From positions 1-37,834 of the forward strand of contig NZ_JAAZTY010000011.1 of the NCBI RefSeq assembly GCF_018854775.1: DNA of 37,834 nucleotides, given 5' to 3'. The notes under the pieces were generated by a model that ran no database searches, was not told the origin of the DNA, and worked only from the letters and a program-made list of their open reading frames with translations. The number at the start of each line of letters is the position of its first letter. The first letter of the stretch is position 1. Position numbers and translations under genes: made by a program. Positions 8,288 to 15,901 of this stretch are shown piece after piece. This DNA is from Acidithiobacillus ferriphilus. Lineage in GTDB: Bacteria; Pseudomonadota; Gammaproteobacteria; Acidithiobacillales; Acidithiobacillaceae.

Positions 8288-8646
8288 GACCGTGATTGTG
8301 CTGTCCGCCACGTCAAACGCTGTCCGGGAACCACCCCGTGACGCGCAACGCCGCCTGCCGCCACCTCCAGCGTCGTGCGGGCACCCCGGCAGGATTTCAT
8401 GCGCCATGCGCTGACCTCTGGGTGACAAGCCAATATCCTCAGATCGGCATCCAAGAAAATGACATCGATGGGGAAACGCATACCCACGGTGTGTACACTC
8501 CCGCAGGCAGTCAGCAACAACCCCTGCTGATCAGAGAGCCCGGCCTTGCCCAGCAAGCCCTGCAAACGGTCGAGAAAGCTGCCCGCCATCTGCACCTCAG
8601 ACCAGAGCACCTGATCACCCCGACAAACTACGCCTTGTTGTGTCAA
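8284..8646 (-). CDS. DUF192 family protein
   Basis: A 120-residue protein of the DUF192 (COG1430) family. The hallmark LLLTACGSVHTVGMRFPIDV and following FLDADLRIL are present around residues 43-70, and the domain ends with GVVPGQRL. Family function is not established. The start overlaps the tadC stop by four bases, so it is the last gene of the minus-strand Tad operon tadB-tadC-DUF192, which suggests a role with the pilus platform. No signal peptide is visible, whereas many DUF192 proteins are exported. An upstream part could be missing, but the four-base overlap argues that the start is right. Confidence 0.85.
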   Translation of the reverse strand: MTQQGVVCRGDQVLWSEVQMAGSFLDRLQGLLGKAGLSDQQGLLLTACGSVHTVGMRFPIDVIFLDADLRILACHPEVSAWRMKSCRGARTTLEVAAGGVARHGVVPGQRLTWRTAQSRS

Positions 8647-9524
8647 AAGCCGCCTTCCTGAAGAAACTTCATGTAGATGACAAAAGCCAGCATCAAAAAG
8701 GTGATAGGGAAAATGAAGACAACCAATGGCGCCAGTAACTTGACCGGTGCCTCCAGCGCCAGCTTTTCGGCGCGCAGGAAACGCTCCTCACGTCGCTGTT
8801 CCGCTTGCGCCCGCAATACCGGCCCCAGATCACCACCCCGCTCTTCCGATTGAATCAGGGCGCTGACCAAGCTCCGCACTTCCGGCAACGGAACCCGCTC
8901 CCCAAAGCGTCGGAAAATATCCATCTTCGGCGTCCCCGCGCGCAAATCGCGGATCATAATGCCAAACTCATTGCGCAGCGGTCCCAGCGGCCCCTTGTCC
9001 ACCGCCACCTGCAAGGCGCTGGTCAAATTCAGCCCACCCTCAATCATCAGGGTGATAAAGTCGAGATAAACGGGTAACTCCTTGAGAATCAGCCGTCCCC
9101 GCCGCTTCGCCTGCTCAACAAGCCAAAGATCGGGGTAAAAACCACCCACCAGCGTGGCCAGCAAGCTCAGCCAGAGATTAAAAAGCCCAAATGCCGCATA
9201 GAATAAAAAGGCAAAAATCAGCGGGACCAGCATGCTGATTACCTTGAGCGCTACAAACTCTCTAGCACTGAGCAAATAATTCATACCGGCTCTTTGTAAT
9301 CGATGGTGGACACGCAGTAAAAGGCGGTCTGGAATGAAGATAATCAACGTGGAACGGATGAACTGCACCAAGGGCCAGAACGGGCGCAACCCTTTGGGCA
9401 ATGGATCCATATAATCCCGCGGTGATGGCTCCATCTGCCGCGCCAGCACACCCAATCCATAGACAAAAAGTCCAGTGGAGACCCCGATGACAAGCGCTAT
9501 TAATGCCCACCATAACGCGCTCAT
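8643..9524 (-). CDS. tadC: Tad pilus inner-membrane platform protein TadC (T2SSF domain)
   Basis: One of the two GspF-like inner-membrane proteins that form the Tad assembly platform and pass the motion of the CpaF ATPase to the pilin. The 293 residues begin with a membrane helix (ALWWALIALVIGVSTGLFVYG) and have another hydrophobic pair around residues 95-130. The T2SSF cytoplasmic domain runs from about 150 to 260 (LPVYLDFITLMIEGGLNLTSAL, then RVPLPEVRSLVSALIQSE and GDLGPVLRAQAEQRREERF). A final membrane helix (LVVFIFPITFLMLAFVIY) closes it. It overlaps tadB by four bases upstream and the DUF192 gene by four bases downstream, so the three genes are translationally linked. Confidence 0.92.
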   Translation of the reverse strand: MSALWWALIALVIGVSTGLFVYGLGVLARQMEPSPRDYMDPLPKGLRPFWPLVQFIRSTLIIFIPDRLLLRVHHRLQRAGMNYLLSAREFVALKVISMLVPLIFAFLFYAAFGLFNLWLSLLATLVGGFYPDLWLVEQAKRRGRLILKELPVYLDFITLMIEGGLNLTSALQVAVDKGPLGPLRNEFGIMIRDLRAGTPKMDIFRRFGERVPLPEVRSLVSALIQSEERGGDLGPVLRAQAEQRREERFLRAEKLALEAPVKLLAPLVVFIFPITFLMLAFVIYMKFLQEGGF

Positions 9525-10372
9525 ACTTCAATGCTCACGATTTTACGGATCCAGAAATAGCCGAGCACTTCAAACAAAATGGCCATAGCCAGCACCGCCC
9601 AGCCGCGCGTCGTATTAAATAGCGCCCCCATAGCCTGTGGCTCAATCTGCAAGAGTGCAAAGATGATCAACGCTGGCAGAACCGTCATCACCATACCCTG
9701 AAGTCGACCCTGTGAGGTCAGCGCTTTGATCTTCTGCTCCATCATCAGTCGCTTGCGGATGGTGTCCCCCAATCGCGCCACCGTGTCGGCGAGATTACCT
9801 CCCACCTCCCGGCTAATACGCAAAGCGGAAGACACCAGTTGCACATCCTGCGACGGCACCCGTTGCGCCAGATGGTCTATGGCGTCCTCGAAGGCGACCC
9901 CCAGACGTTGCTCCCGCACGATCAGCGCCAACTCCTGGCTGATGGGTGGACTCAGATCGCGGGAGAGCCCTTCCATGGCTTGCTGCAAATTGGCGCCGCT
10001 GCGCAAGCCGCTGGCCAGCATCAGGAGGGCATCCGGCAGTTGTGCATGCAGACGATCCAGACGCCGCTTCTGCAACCAGCGCAGCACAAAACGGGGCAAC
10101 AAAGCGATGACAATGGCCGTCGCAACGGCCAATACTGGCAAGTCCAGCAGCAGCCAGACCATAAGTGGCAAAACCAGCACCGCCGCCACGTTCAGTTTCC
10201 ACAACAGATCAGAGTCCGCGAAGATGAACAACTCCGACAACCTGACCTGTCCGTCGCGGGCGAAGGTTGTCCGCCCCGTCACCAAAGCCTGCCGGGTTGC
10301 CAGCAGGGCCACAAAAGTAAGCCCGACCACTGCAGCGAATACCAGAATACCGAGTACATTATGGCTTATCAT
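9521..10372 (-). CDS. tadB: Tad pilus inner-membrane platform protein TadB (T2SSF domain)
   Basis: Partner of TadC in the Tad platform. The protein has 283 residues with an N-terminal membrane helix (VLGILVFAAVVGLTFVALLA) and a central helix pair near residues 58-95. A T2SSF domain at about 105-230 includes LPDALLMLASGLRSGANLQQAM and VPSQDVQLVSSALRISREVGGN. Two helices close the C-terminus. ATG at 10372 has a strong GGGGGGAG ribosome site. It is the first gene of the minus-strand block and diverges from the LuxR gene across a 339-bp AT-rich gap, so the two Tad blocks share a control region. Confidence 0.92.
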   Translation of the reverse strand: MISHNVLGILVFAAVVGLTFVALLATRQALVTGRTTFARDGQVRLSELFIFADSDLLWKLNVAAVLVLPLMVWLLLDLPVLAVATAIVIALLPRFVLRWLQKRRLDRLHAQLPDALLMLASGLRSGANLQQAMEGLSRDLSPPISQELALIVREQRLGVAFEDAIDHLAQRVPSQDVQLVSSALRISREVGGNLADTVARLGDTIRKRLMMEQKIKALTSQGRLQGMVMTVLPALIIFALLQIEPQAMGALFNTTRGWAVLAMAILFEVLGYFWIRKIVSIEV

Positions 10373-10711
10373 CCGCTCCCCCCACCCATTTTTCTGGGCT
10401 GATTATCGATTCATAGAGAAATCGTACTAACACCCTGCATCTTACGTTAGACTCTGCACATTAACTCTGGGAATAACGTGTTCATAACATTAAAACATAA
10501 TCCACGAATCAGAAAAAGGCATTCAACAATCACACACAATAAACAATAATATATTGTATTTATTAATTATTTTCACTAAAAAATCGGCATGATGACTTCA
10601 ACACGAGCAATTATAGTGAACAGCATCGCCACATATTGACATCAGCACGGAGCGCGGTAACATCGTGCCATAGCATAGATTATATAATTCTCCATATTGG
10701 AGGGAGCGAAT
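10373..10711. other. Divergent control region between the two Tad blocks
   Basis: This 339-bp gap has no credible gene and is markedly AT-rich, especially 10480-10620, with runs such as AATAATATATTGTATTTATT. A short dyad, ACAATA (10543-10548) and TATTGT (10552-10557), sits in its centre and could be a regulator site. A sigma70-type promoter faces the LuxR gene at 10636-10663. No clear promoter for tadB could be picked, although it must lie here if the minus-strand block is transcribed separately. Confidence 0.6.
10636..10663 (+). promoter_or_regulatory. Sigma70-like promoter of the plus-strand Tad block
   Basis: A perfect TTGACA at 10636-10641 is followed after 16 bp by TAACAT at 10658-10663. 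Transcription would start near 10670, leaving about 40 nt of leader before the LuxR gene with its GGAGGGAG ribosome site. Confidence 0.5.
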
Positions 10712-11401
10712 ATGTGGCTGAACCTACTAGCCCAGCCCGCGGCGTGCGGTGCGGGCCAGGCACTAAAGTGCTACGCGTTGGGAAGATCACCTTCTGATAT
10801 CTCCAGAGGATGGCGGGAACAAGGCTGGTTCCGACAAATCAAGGTCTATCGCCTGCACCGCCACTGCAAAGGCTGGCGGACCACGTCCTGGTGGCGCTAC
10901 CCTACGGGACGCTGGCCTGCCCCGCCCAGAGAATTGATCGTCCGGGCGCAGCGCGAGGCAACATCCGGGAATCCACACCCCTACTGCATCACGACGTCCT
11001 CGCAACTCGCGATGAGCCTCCTCTGCAACCCCACTCCTACCCAGATCGCGTTATTCCACCTGGAAATCACCAGGGAGCTGAGCAATACGGAACTCAAGAA
11101 TATTCAGGCAGAGTTGCTTATTCTCTACACAGCTCTCGAAACCGAAGAACCTTTTCATCCAGAGCTCACCCCAACTGACTTGCGTATTGCACAAATGCTC
11201 GTGGAGGGTATCGGTCAAAACGAGATTGCGACCCAGATTGGCCAAAGTGAAAGTACTATCCGCTCCCGGATCGCCGTCATGTGTAGACGGCATGGAGTAC
11301 CCAACCGGCGGATGCTCCTGGCACGCCTGCTCAAAACCATCCAAAACAAAAGACCCGGCAGCAAGCGATCCTTCCCTCACCAATCATCACGATCGGAGTG
11401 A
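10712..11401 (+). CDS. LuxR-type helix-turn-helix regulator of the Tad locus
   Basis: A 229-residue protein with a C-terminal LuxR/GerE-like DNA-binding domain at about residues 155-218: LTPTDLRIAQMLVEGIGQNE, then IATQIGQSESTIRSRIAVMCRRHG and NRRMLLARLL. No receiver, PAS or autoinducer domain is visible. The first ~95 residues are rich in Arg, Trp and Pro and match nothing I know. A helical segment (ALFHLEITRELSNTELKNIQ) precedes the DNA-binding part. ATG at 10712 is chosen for its GGAGGGAG site 6 nt upstream; a TTG at 10697 lies inside that site. As first gene of the plus-strand block it probably controls the pilus genes. The signal it reads is unknown. Confidence 0.75.
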   Translation: MWLNLLAQPAACGAGQALKCYALGRSPSDISRGWREQGWFRQIKVYRLHRHCKGWRTTSWWRYPTGRWPAPPRELIVRAQREATSGNPHPYCITTSSQLAMSLLCNPTPTQIALFHLEITRELSNTELKNIQAELLILYTALETEEPFHPELTPTDLRIAQMLVEGIGQNEIATQIGQSESTIRSRIAVMCRRHGVPNRRMLLARLLKTIQNKRPGSKRSFPHQSSRSE

Positions 11402-11406
11402 AGAAC

Positions 11407-12501
11407 ATGCGCACTTTTACTCTGCGAATCAGCTTACTGTTGCTTCTGACCACTGGCCCCGCCTTTGCACTGGACGAACCCGGACAGGATTTACCCTTTC
11501 TGGGGCGCTACCCTGGCAGCGTCATTGACAGTTATAAAACCGCTCATTACGACGAGGCCACCATTCCCCTCGGGATTTTAGGCAAAAGGGGGTTCACCAA
11601 ATCGGAGACCGTAGAGGGTCAGGTGACGTACATTCGTTACAAAGTACCTGAAGATCGCTCGCCGCTGGAGTTCATCCGCAACTACCAACAGGCATTACAG
11701 CGCGCGGGGTTCCACGTCTTGTGGCAATGTGCCGATCATGGCTGCAGAACCCCGGACGCAGATGTGGCAGCAACACTTTGGCGGGGCGCTCCAACCCGCT
11801 ACACCGGCGGCGCGGAAATTTTCAACTTTGAGAATGGCCGCATGCTCAGTGCCGAACATCGCGCCACGGATGGTGTACGCACTATTGTATTTATCAACGA
11901 CAACACCCTGTTTGGCCATTCTCAGGACGCCTCCGTGTACGCCGTGCAAATCAAACCCATGCAAAGCGGCATGGTCAGCAGCGATGCCGGACAGTTGACC
12001 AGCGAAAGCATGGCTGACGCCCTAATTCAGCAGGGACATTTCGCTATGCACTTACCCTTCGATTTCAATCAGGCGACCCTACGGCCGGATGCGCAGTCGA
12101 CTCTGACGGCGCTGTCCCAGCTTATGGAGCAGCACCCCTCCCTCCGCATACGTCTGGAGGGGCACACAGATCAAGTGGGCTCTGCTGCATACAATAAGAA
12201 GCTGTCGCTAAATCGTGCCTTGGCCGTAAAATCGGCTTTAACAGCGCAAGGCATAGTTGGGCAACGTATTGAGGTTACCGGATTGGGTGCCACACGCCCG
12301 ATAGCCGGCAATGATACCGATGAGGGGCGCGCACAAAACCGCCGGGTTGAAGTAGTTGATCTCAGCCCTGGTGCCATCGCCGGGCTCCGGCCTGCAAATG
12401 CCGCCATCACGCCGACCATCACCCATGCGCCCGCAATGAATAGCGCACCCACCATACGAAACGGCGTCTATCACCGCAACGCCCCCCCCAATCACCGGTA
12501 G
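11407..12501 (+). CDS. DUF4892-OmpA outer-membrane protein of the Tad locus, probably C-terminally frameshifted
   Basis: A 364-residue exported protein. Residues 1-21 are a signal peptide (MRTFTLRISLLLLLTTGPAFA). Residues 25-190 resemble DUF4892 (DLPFLGRYPGSVIDSYK ... FHVLWQCADHGC). An OmpA-like peptidoglycan-binding domain runs from about 215 to 325 (LPFDFNQATLRPDAQS, LEGHTDQVGSAAYN, NRRVEV). It could anchor the Tad secretin to the wall. ATG 11407 is preferred because GGAGTG lies 7 nt upstream, although a GTG overlapping the LuxR stop also exists at 11398. The frame ends just after a run of eight C. With one C fewer it would continue to a stop at 12625, immediately before a terminator, so the original C-terminus was probably longer. 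Confidence 0.85.
   Translation: MRTFTLRISLLLLLTTGPAFALDEPGQDLPFLGRYPGSVIDSYKTAHYDEATIPLGILGKRGFTKSETVEGQVTYIRYKVPEDRSPLEFIRNYQQALQRAGFHVLWQCADHGCRTPDADVAATLWRGAPTRYTGGAEIFNFENGRMLSAEHRATDGVRTIVFINDNTLFGHSQDASVYAVQIKPMQSGMVSSDAGQLTSESMADALIQQGHFAMHLPFDFNQATLRPDAQSTLTALSQLMEQHPSLRIRLEGHTDQVGSAAYNKKLSLNRALAVKSALTAQGIVGQRIEVTGLGATRPIAGNDTDEGRAQNRRVEVVDLSPGAIAGLRPANAAITPTITHAPAMNSAPTIRNGVYHRNAPPNHR
12482..12489 (+). repeat. C8 homopolymer at the 3' end of the OmpA-like gene
   Basis: Eight consecutive C bases lie seven codons before the annotated stop. Loss of one C changes the last residues NAPPNHR-stop into NAPPITGRSAAN and a total tail ending SLAQGIFGN at 12625. Homopolymers of this length are prone to slippage and to sequencing error. 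Confidence 0.85.
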
Positions 12502-12651
12502 ATCTGCAGCCAATACCCCTGCAGTCGAACTGGCCAACACCGCTGCAGACGCCGTTCGCAGCGAGACCAACTACCGGATACAGCAGGGTGTGCGTAGCCT
12601 GGCACAGGGCATATTTGGTAACTGATCACCAAGCCTAGATCATCATCAAGC

Positions 12652-12684
12652 GCGCCGAACAATCTGTTCCGGCGCTGTTTTTTG
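12652..12684 (+). terminator. Rho-independent terminator after the OmpA-like gene
   Basis: GCGCCGAAC (12652-12660), loop AATCT, GTTCCGGCGC (12666-12675), then TGTTTTTTG. The stem has one bulged G. It follows the restored-frame stop at 12625 by 26 bp and separates the LuxR-OmpA transcript from the pilin gene. Confidence 0.8.
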
Positions 12685-12963
12685 TCTTTATACACAATAT
12701 CATCAGGCACATATATAGGTGGAAAATAGCGCACAAACATGTTTCATCTAAAGTTACCGTTACCCGCTCGTCGCTAAATTACCAGCAATGCCGCGCCCCG
12801 AAACTGTATCATTTTTATAACAAAATTGGAGCGCCGCTATTAATATTATTTTTCATATTATTATGACATCATACCAGTGATTTTTGGCCATATTGTGCAA
12901 TGCTTTTGCCCATGTTTTAATGTTTCTGTGGTAGACGAAATTCCACCAACTTCTGGAGGACCA
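12685..12963 (+). promoter_or_regulatory. AT-rich leader region of the Flp pilin gene
   Basis: Together with the preceding terminator this is a ~340-bp stretch without a gene. It is AT-rich around 12820-12870 and must contain the pilin promoter, because a terminator lies upstream. I could not pick a convincing sigma70 box. A GG-N9-GC element at 12886-12898 resembles a sigma54 site but has the wrong spacing. The ribosome site CTGGAGGA (12953-12960) is strong and ends 3 nt before the pilin ATG. Confidence 0.5.
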
Positions 12964-13242
12964 ATGAAACATTATTTAGCTATTCCGAAGTCCCACGCAG
13001 AACGCGGTCAGGGCATGACCGAGTATCTGATAATTGTCGCACTTATTGCGATCACTGGTATTGCAGTGTTTTCTTTCTTTGGGCAAACACTGCGTCATCA
13101 GATGGCAGGTATTTCTCAGGAGCTGTCGGGCAAAAAAGCAGATTCTGATATTACAGCAGCCCAAGGTACAGCTGGACAGGCCACAATTAATGCAGGCCTG
13201 CAGAAAAACATGAGTGATTACAAATCGGATATGGGCAAGTAA
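12964..13242 (+). CDS. flp: Flp-type (IVb) major pilin
   Basis: Structural subunit of the Tad pilus. The 92-residue prepilin has a short leader (MKHYLAIPKSHAERG), then the cleavage motif G|QGMTEY with Glu+5 and Tyr+6 typical of Flp pilins. A hydrophobic helix (LIIVALIAITGIAVFSFFG) and a small polar C-terminal region follow. It would be cut and methylated by a TadV/CpaA-type peptidase, which is not in this window. The start at 12964 is set by the adjacent GGAGGA site; an upstream in-frame extension has no ribosome site. It has its own leader after a terminator and is followed by two hairpins, as expected for a highly expressed subunit. At 92 residues it is longer than the common 50-65. Confidence 0.92.
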   Translation: MKHYLAIPKSHAERGQGMTEYLIIVALIAITGIAVFSFFGQTLRHQMAGISQELSGKKADSDITAAQGTAGQATINAGLQKNMSDYKSDMGK

Positions 13243-13253
13243 TTAGCTGTTTG

Positions 13254-13309
13254 CGGGGTTCGCCCCGTCCATGACCTGAAACAATTTTATAAAAGTAATT
13301 TCAGGTCAT
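13254..13309 (+). terminator. Two successive hairpins after the pilin gene, attenuator or mRNA stabiliser
   Basis: First hairpin: CGGGG (13254-13258), TTCG loop, CCCCG (13263-13267), a very stable tetraloop form. Second: a perfect 11-bp inverted repeat, ATGACCTGAAA (13271-13281) and TTTCAGGTCAT (13299-13309), around a 17-nt AT-rich loop. Neither is followed by a clean T run. They more likely protect the pilin message or allow partial read-through to the downstream genes than stop transcription completely. Confidence 0.6.
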
Positions 13310-13338
13310 GCCAGCTCACACATTAAGGGGATGTAGTA

Positions 13339-14967
13339 TTGCATAATATTGAACCACAACGCGGTTCTCCTACCGCAGAAAAGCATACAGAATCCGGACA
13401 AGCCGCCTTATTCGCCGCCGTCCTGATCCCTGTAGTATTACTCGCGGGCCTCTTCGTCTTTAACACCGGGCAACTCACCGCCACCAAACTCAAAGCTCAA
13501 AATGCCGCCGACGCCGCTGCCTTCTCTGCCATGCAAATGGAGGCGAGGGAACTCAACTTTATCTCCTACACCAACCGCGCAATGGTCGCCAATCAGGTTG
13601 CTATCGGGCAGACGATTAGTTTGGTTTCCTGGTCACATTATGTAAAAACTCTCGGACAGAATATCCAGCGCCTGGGTACTCTTGTGTCTTGGATACCTGC
13701 GGTCGGACAGGCTATCGCAACGATCGCCAACGCAATTGCCCAAACTACCAACGCATTAGATCAAGGCATCGATACTGCTTCCAAAGTAATTCTTCCTGCA
13801 CTGGACATCGCCGATGCTGCGCTGAGTGGTTCGCAGGAGGCTTATCACATGGCCAACGGTGTTTTTGATCCTGGTGGTGGGAATACCAACCCCGGGGGCG
13901 CGATGACCGCCGTGGCCGAACAGATGGTCAAGCTAAACGATCATGAGGCCAAGCTAAATGGTATCGTTCTGGCTACGAATTTAGGTCAGTACTTTAGTAA
14001 TCGCGGCGATCTCATCAAGCGGTGGGGAGGGGAGAAAGAAAGTGCGCAGGCACGAATGGCCTATATGATCAATGCCTCCCGAGATGGGTTTACGAGCAAC
14101 CGTTCTGACCTCCCTACTCCTTTGCAGCTTCTGAGTGACATAGTGCCACCCGACTTATGGGTAATTAAATGGGATCTCCCACGCATAGGAGCCTCCCAAA
14201 TTGCGCTCGACCCAGAAAATAGAAAATACGTTTGGTCAGGAATGGATACACTCTCTTTACATATGTGGCGGAGAAAGTTTGCGATTTTTGGGGAATGGGA
14301 GCCCCTACCCGAAGCGCCTCTTGGCTGGGGTGCCGCGCAGACAACGGGTGACGCACCATATCACTACTTTCAATCTGCGCACCGTTACCGTGAAATCGAC
14401 GCATCTACGGAAGAGCAGTTCCCACCACATACCAGAACTCAATACATCCCTCCCTACGAGGGATCCTGGAACGCTAACCCAGATGCGTCCGGCTTGGCTA
14501 AATCTGAATACCCTGATGAGCAAGATTCGTACGGGAAAGGTATGGTAGGTAACGGAGCAGATGCAGATCGTTTTTCTGCCAATGGGATTACCCGATATCA
14601 GGATTTTGATCACGTAAGCCCATCGCTGAAAAAAGCTAACGGCGACCCTGCGGATATCATGCCATTTTACATGGTGGTCGTAGAACACCCACGAGGAACC
14701 ATCAGGGATTCTGGCACCGCTTTAGGCATCCAACAAAGTGCAGCGCAGCAGGAGATGAATTTGGCGCTGCCGCAAACCGCACAAAGCGGGCAGGTGCGCG
14801 CAATTGCCAAGGCTCAGGTCTATTTTCGACGTCCAGCTTCGTTATGGCAACGCACTGATCACAACTACGAGCGTGGAAACCTCTTCAGCCCATTCTGGGA
14901 GGCACGTCTTGTGGATTTAACCTCAACAGATCGTTCGCGATATGCCGCCCTGCTGGGATTGCAGTAG
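13339..14967 (+). CDS. TadG-like pilus-associated protein (Tad domain PF13400)
   Basis: A 542-residue protein with a prepilin-like start, TESGQAALFAAVLIPVVLLA, one membrane helix, and then a long extracytoplasmic part. The N-terminal block up to about residue 60 (LKAQNAADAAAFSAMQMEAR) is characteristic of TadE/TadG-like 'putative Flp pilus-assembly' proteins. The rest has no family I recognise and contains a low-complexity helical stretch around residues 90-145. The start is TTG at 13339 with AAGGGG 8 nt upstream; no ATG is available before residue 51, inside the conserved block. It probably works at the cell surface or pilus base as a minor pilin or adhesin-like component. Confidence 0.8.
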   Translation: MHNIEPQRGSPTAEKHTESGQAALFAAVLIPVVLLAGLFVFNTGQLTATKLKAQNAADAAAFSAMQMEARELNFISYTNRAMVANQVAIGQTISLVSWSHYVKTLGQNIQRLGTLVSWIPAVGQAIATIANAIAQTTNALDQGIDTASKVILPALDIADAALSGSQEAYHMANGVFDPGGGNTNPGGAMTAVAEQMVKLNDHEAKLNGIVLATNLGQYFSNRGDLIKRWGGEKESAQARMAYMINASRDGFTSNRSDLPTPLQLLSDIVPPDLWVIKWDLPRIGASQIALDPENRKYVWSGMDTLSLHMWRRKFAIFGEWEPLPEAPLGWGAAQTTGDAPYHYFQSAHRYREIDASTEEQFPPHTRTQYIPPYEGSWNANPDASGLAKSEYPDEQDSYGKGMVGNGADADRFSANGITRYQDFDHVSPSLKKANGDPADIMPFYMVVVEHPRGTIRDSGTALGIQQSAAQQEMNLALPQTAQSGQVRAIAKAQVYFRRPASLWQRTDHNYERGNLFSPFWEARLVDLTSTDRSRYAALLGLQ

Positions 14968-14983
14968 TAAAGAGGACTTGCTC

Positions 14984-15901
14984 ATGGAAAAGACATCTTT
15001 CAAGTTACGTAATGTGCTACTAACGGCTTCTGTGATTAACTGCCTTAGCTTCGCTGTCGCTACCAAAGCAGAAAAAGGTTGCATGGTATTTTACAAAAAA
15101 CATGTAACCATATTGGGAAATCAGCCCGACGAACGCGGCCAATCCCTCACCGAATTCGTTGTGGTAGCGGCCTTTGCACTCATCCCACTCTTTTTTCTGG
15201 TGATCTATACCGACAAATGGAGCTTCACCCAATTACGCACGATTGAGGCTGCGCGTTATGTGGCGTGGGAACGCACCGTATGGCAGGACCAGCCACCACA
15301 GGGACGGGAATGGTTGGCCATCAAGAGCGACGCAGACCTGCGTAATGAGGCGGCCGTGCGGTTTTTTGGCCCGCACAATGCGGGCTTATCGAATACCAAT
15401 ACGGGGAGTGGGCAAAACGTGGATCCGATTCTGGCCCGACATGATGGACAGCTCCTGTTGCGCGACCTCGCCAATATCCAGGTGGCTACCCACGAAGAGC
15501 CCATATCCACGGGCGTATCCATGAGGTTTTTAGGAACGCTCATAAAACTGACCGACATCCCCCTGCGCATGACGGGACCGACGGTCGCCACTGTCGGGGT
15601 TCAACTGGAGGGGCTGCCGGGATACGCCTACCTGCCCGACAACCCGCTCGCTCGAGGACCACGATTTGCGGCGCAGGCAGCCGTGCTCACGGATGCCTGG
15701 ACCGCGAATGGTCCCATCGAAGAAGTGCGCATCGTCAAAAAACTCCTGCCCACCGCTTACCTGGATAACGGTGCAACGAATACCGTCAAGTCCGTGGGCG
15801 GTTTTTTGTTCCCTGAGCTGAATCGCCTGGAGTTCGGGCATATCGACCCCGAGGTGCAGTATGGCGATCGCCTTCAACCTTACCCCAGTGGAAGCAAATA
15901 G
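14984..15901 (+). CDS. TadE-like pseudopilin
   Basis: A 305-residue protein with a type IVb pseudopilin signature DERGQSLTEFVVVAAFALIP (G|QSLTEF, Glu+5 Phe+6) and one transmembrane helix, followed by a ~230-residue periplasmic region. It lies 16 bp behind the TadG-like gene. Two starts are possible. ATG 14984 with AGAGGA gives an extra hydrophobic stretch (VLLTASVINCLSFAVATKA) before the pseudopilin leader. ATG 15083, preceded by AAAAAGG, gives a normal short leader (MVFYKKHVTILGNQPDERG). I list the first because of its better ribosome site, but the second would make a more ordinary TadE. The product is probably a minor pilin or assembly factor. Confidence 0.75.
   Translation: MEKTSFKLRNVLLTASVINCLSFAVATKAEKGCMVFYKKHVTILGNQPDERGQSLTEFVVVAAFALIPLFFLVIYTDKWSFTQLRTIEAARYVAWERTVWQDQPPQGREWLAIKSDADLRNEAAVRFFGPHNAGLSNTNTGSGQNVDPILARHDGQLLLRDLANIQVATHEEPISTGVSMRFLGTLIKLTDIPLRMTGPTVATVGVQLEGLPGYAYLPDNPLARGPRFAAQAAVLTDAWTANGPIEEVRIVKKLLPTAYLDNGATNTVKSVGGFLFPELNRLEFGHIDPEVQYGDRLQPYPSGSK

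Noticed and set aside
12886-12898. Sigma54 promoter upstream of the pilin gene
   Set aside because: GG and GC elements are present, but 9 bp lie between them instead of the required 10.
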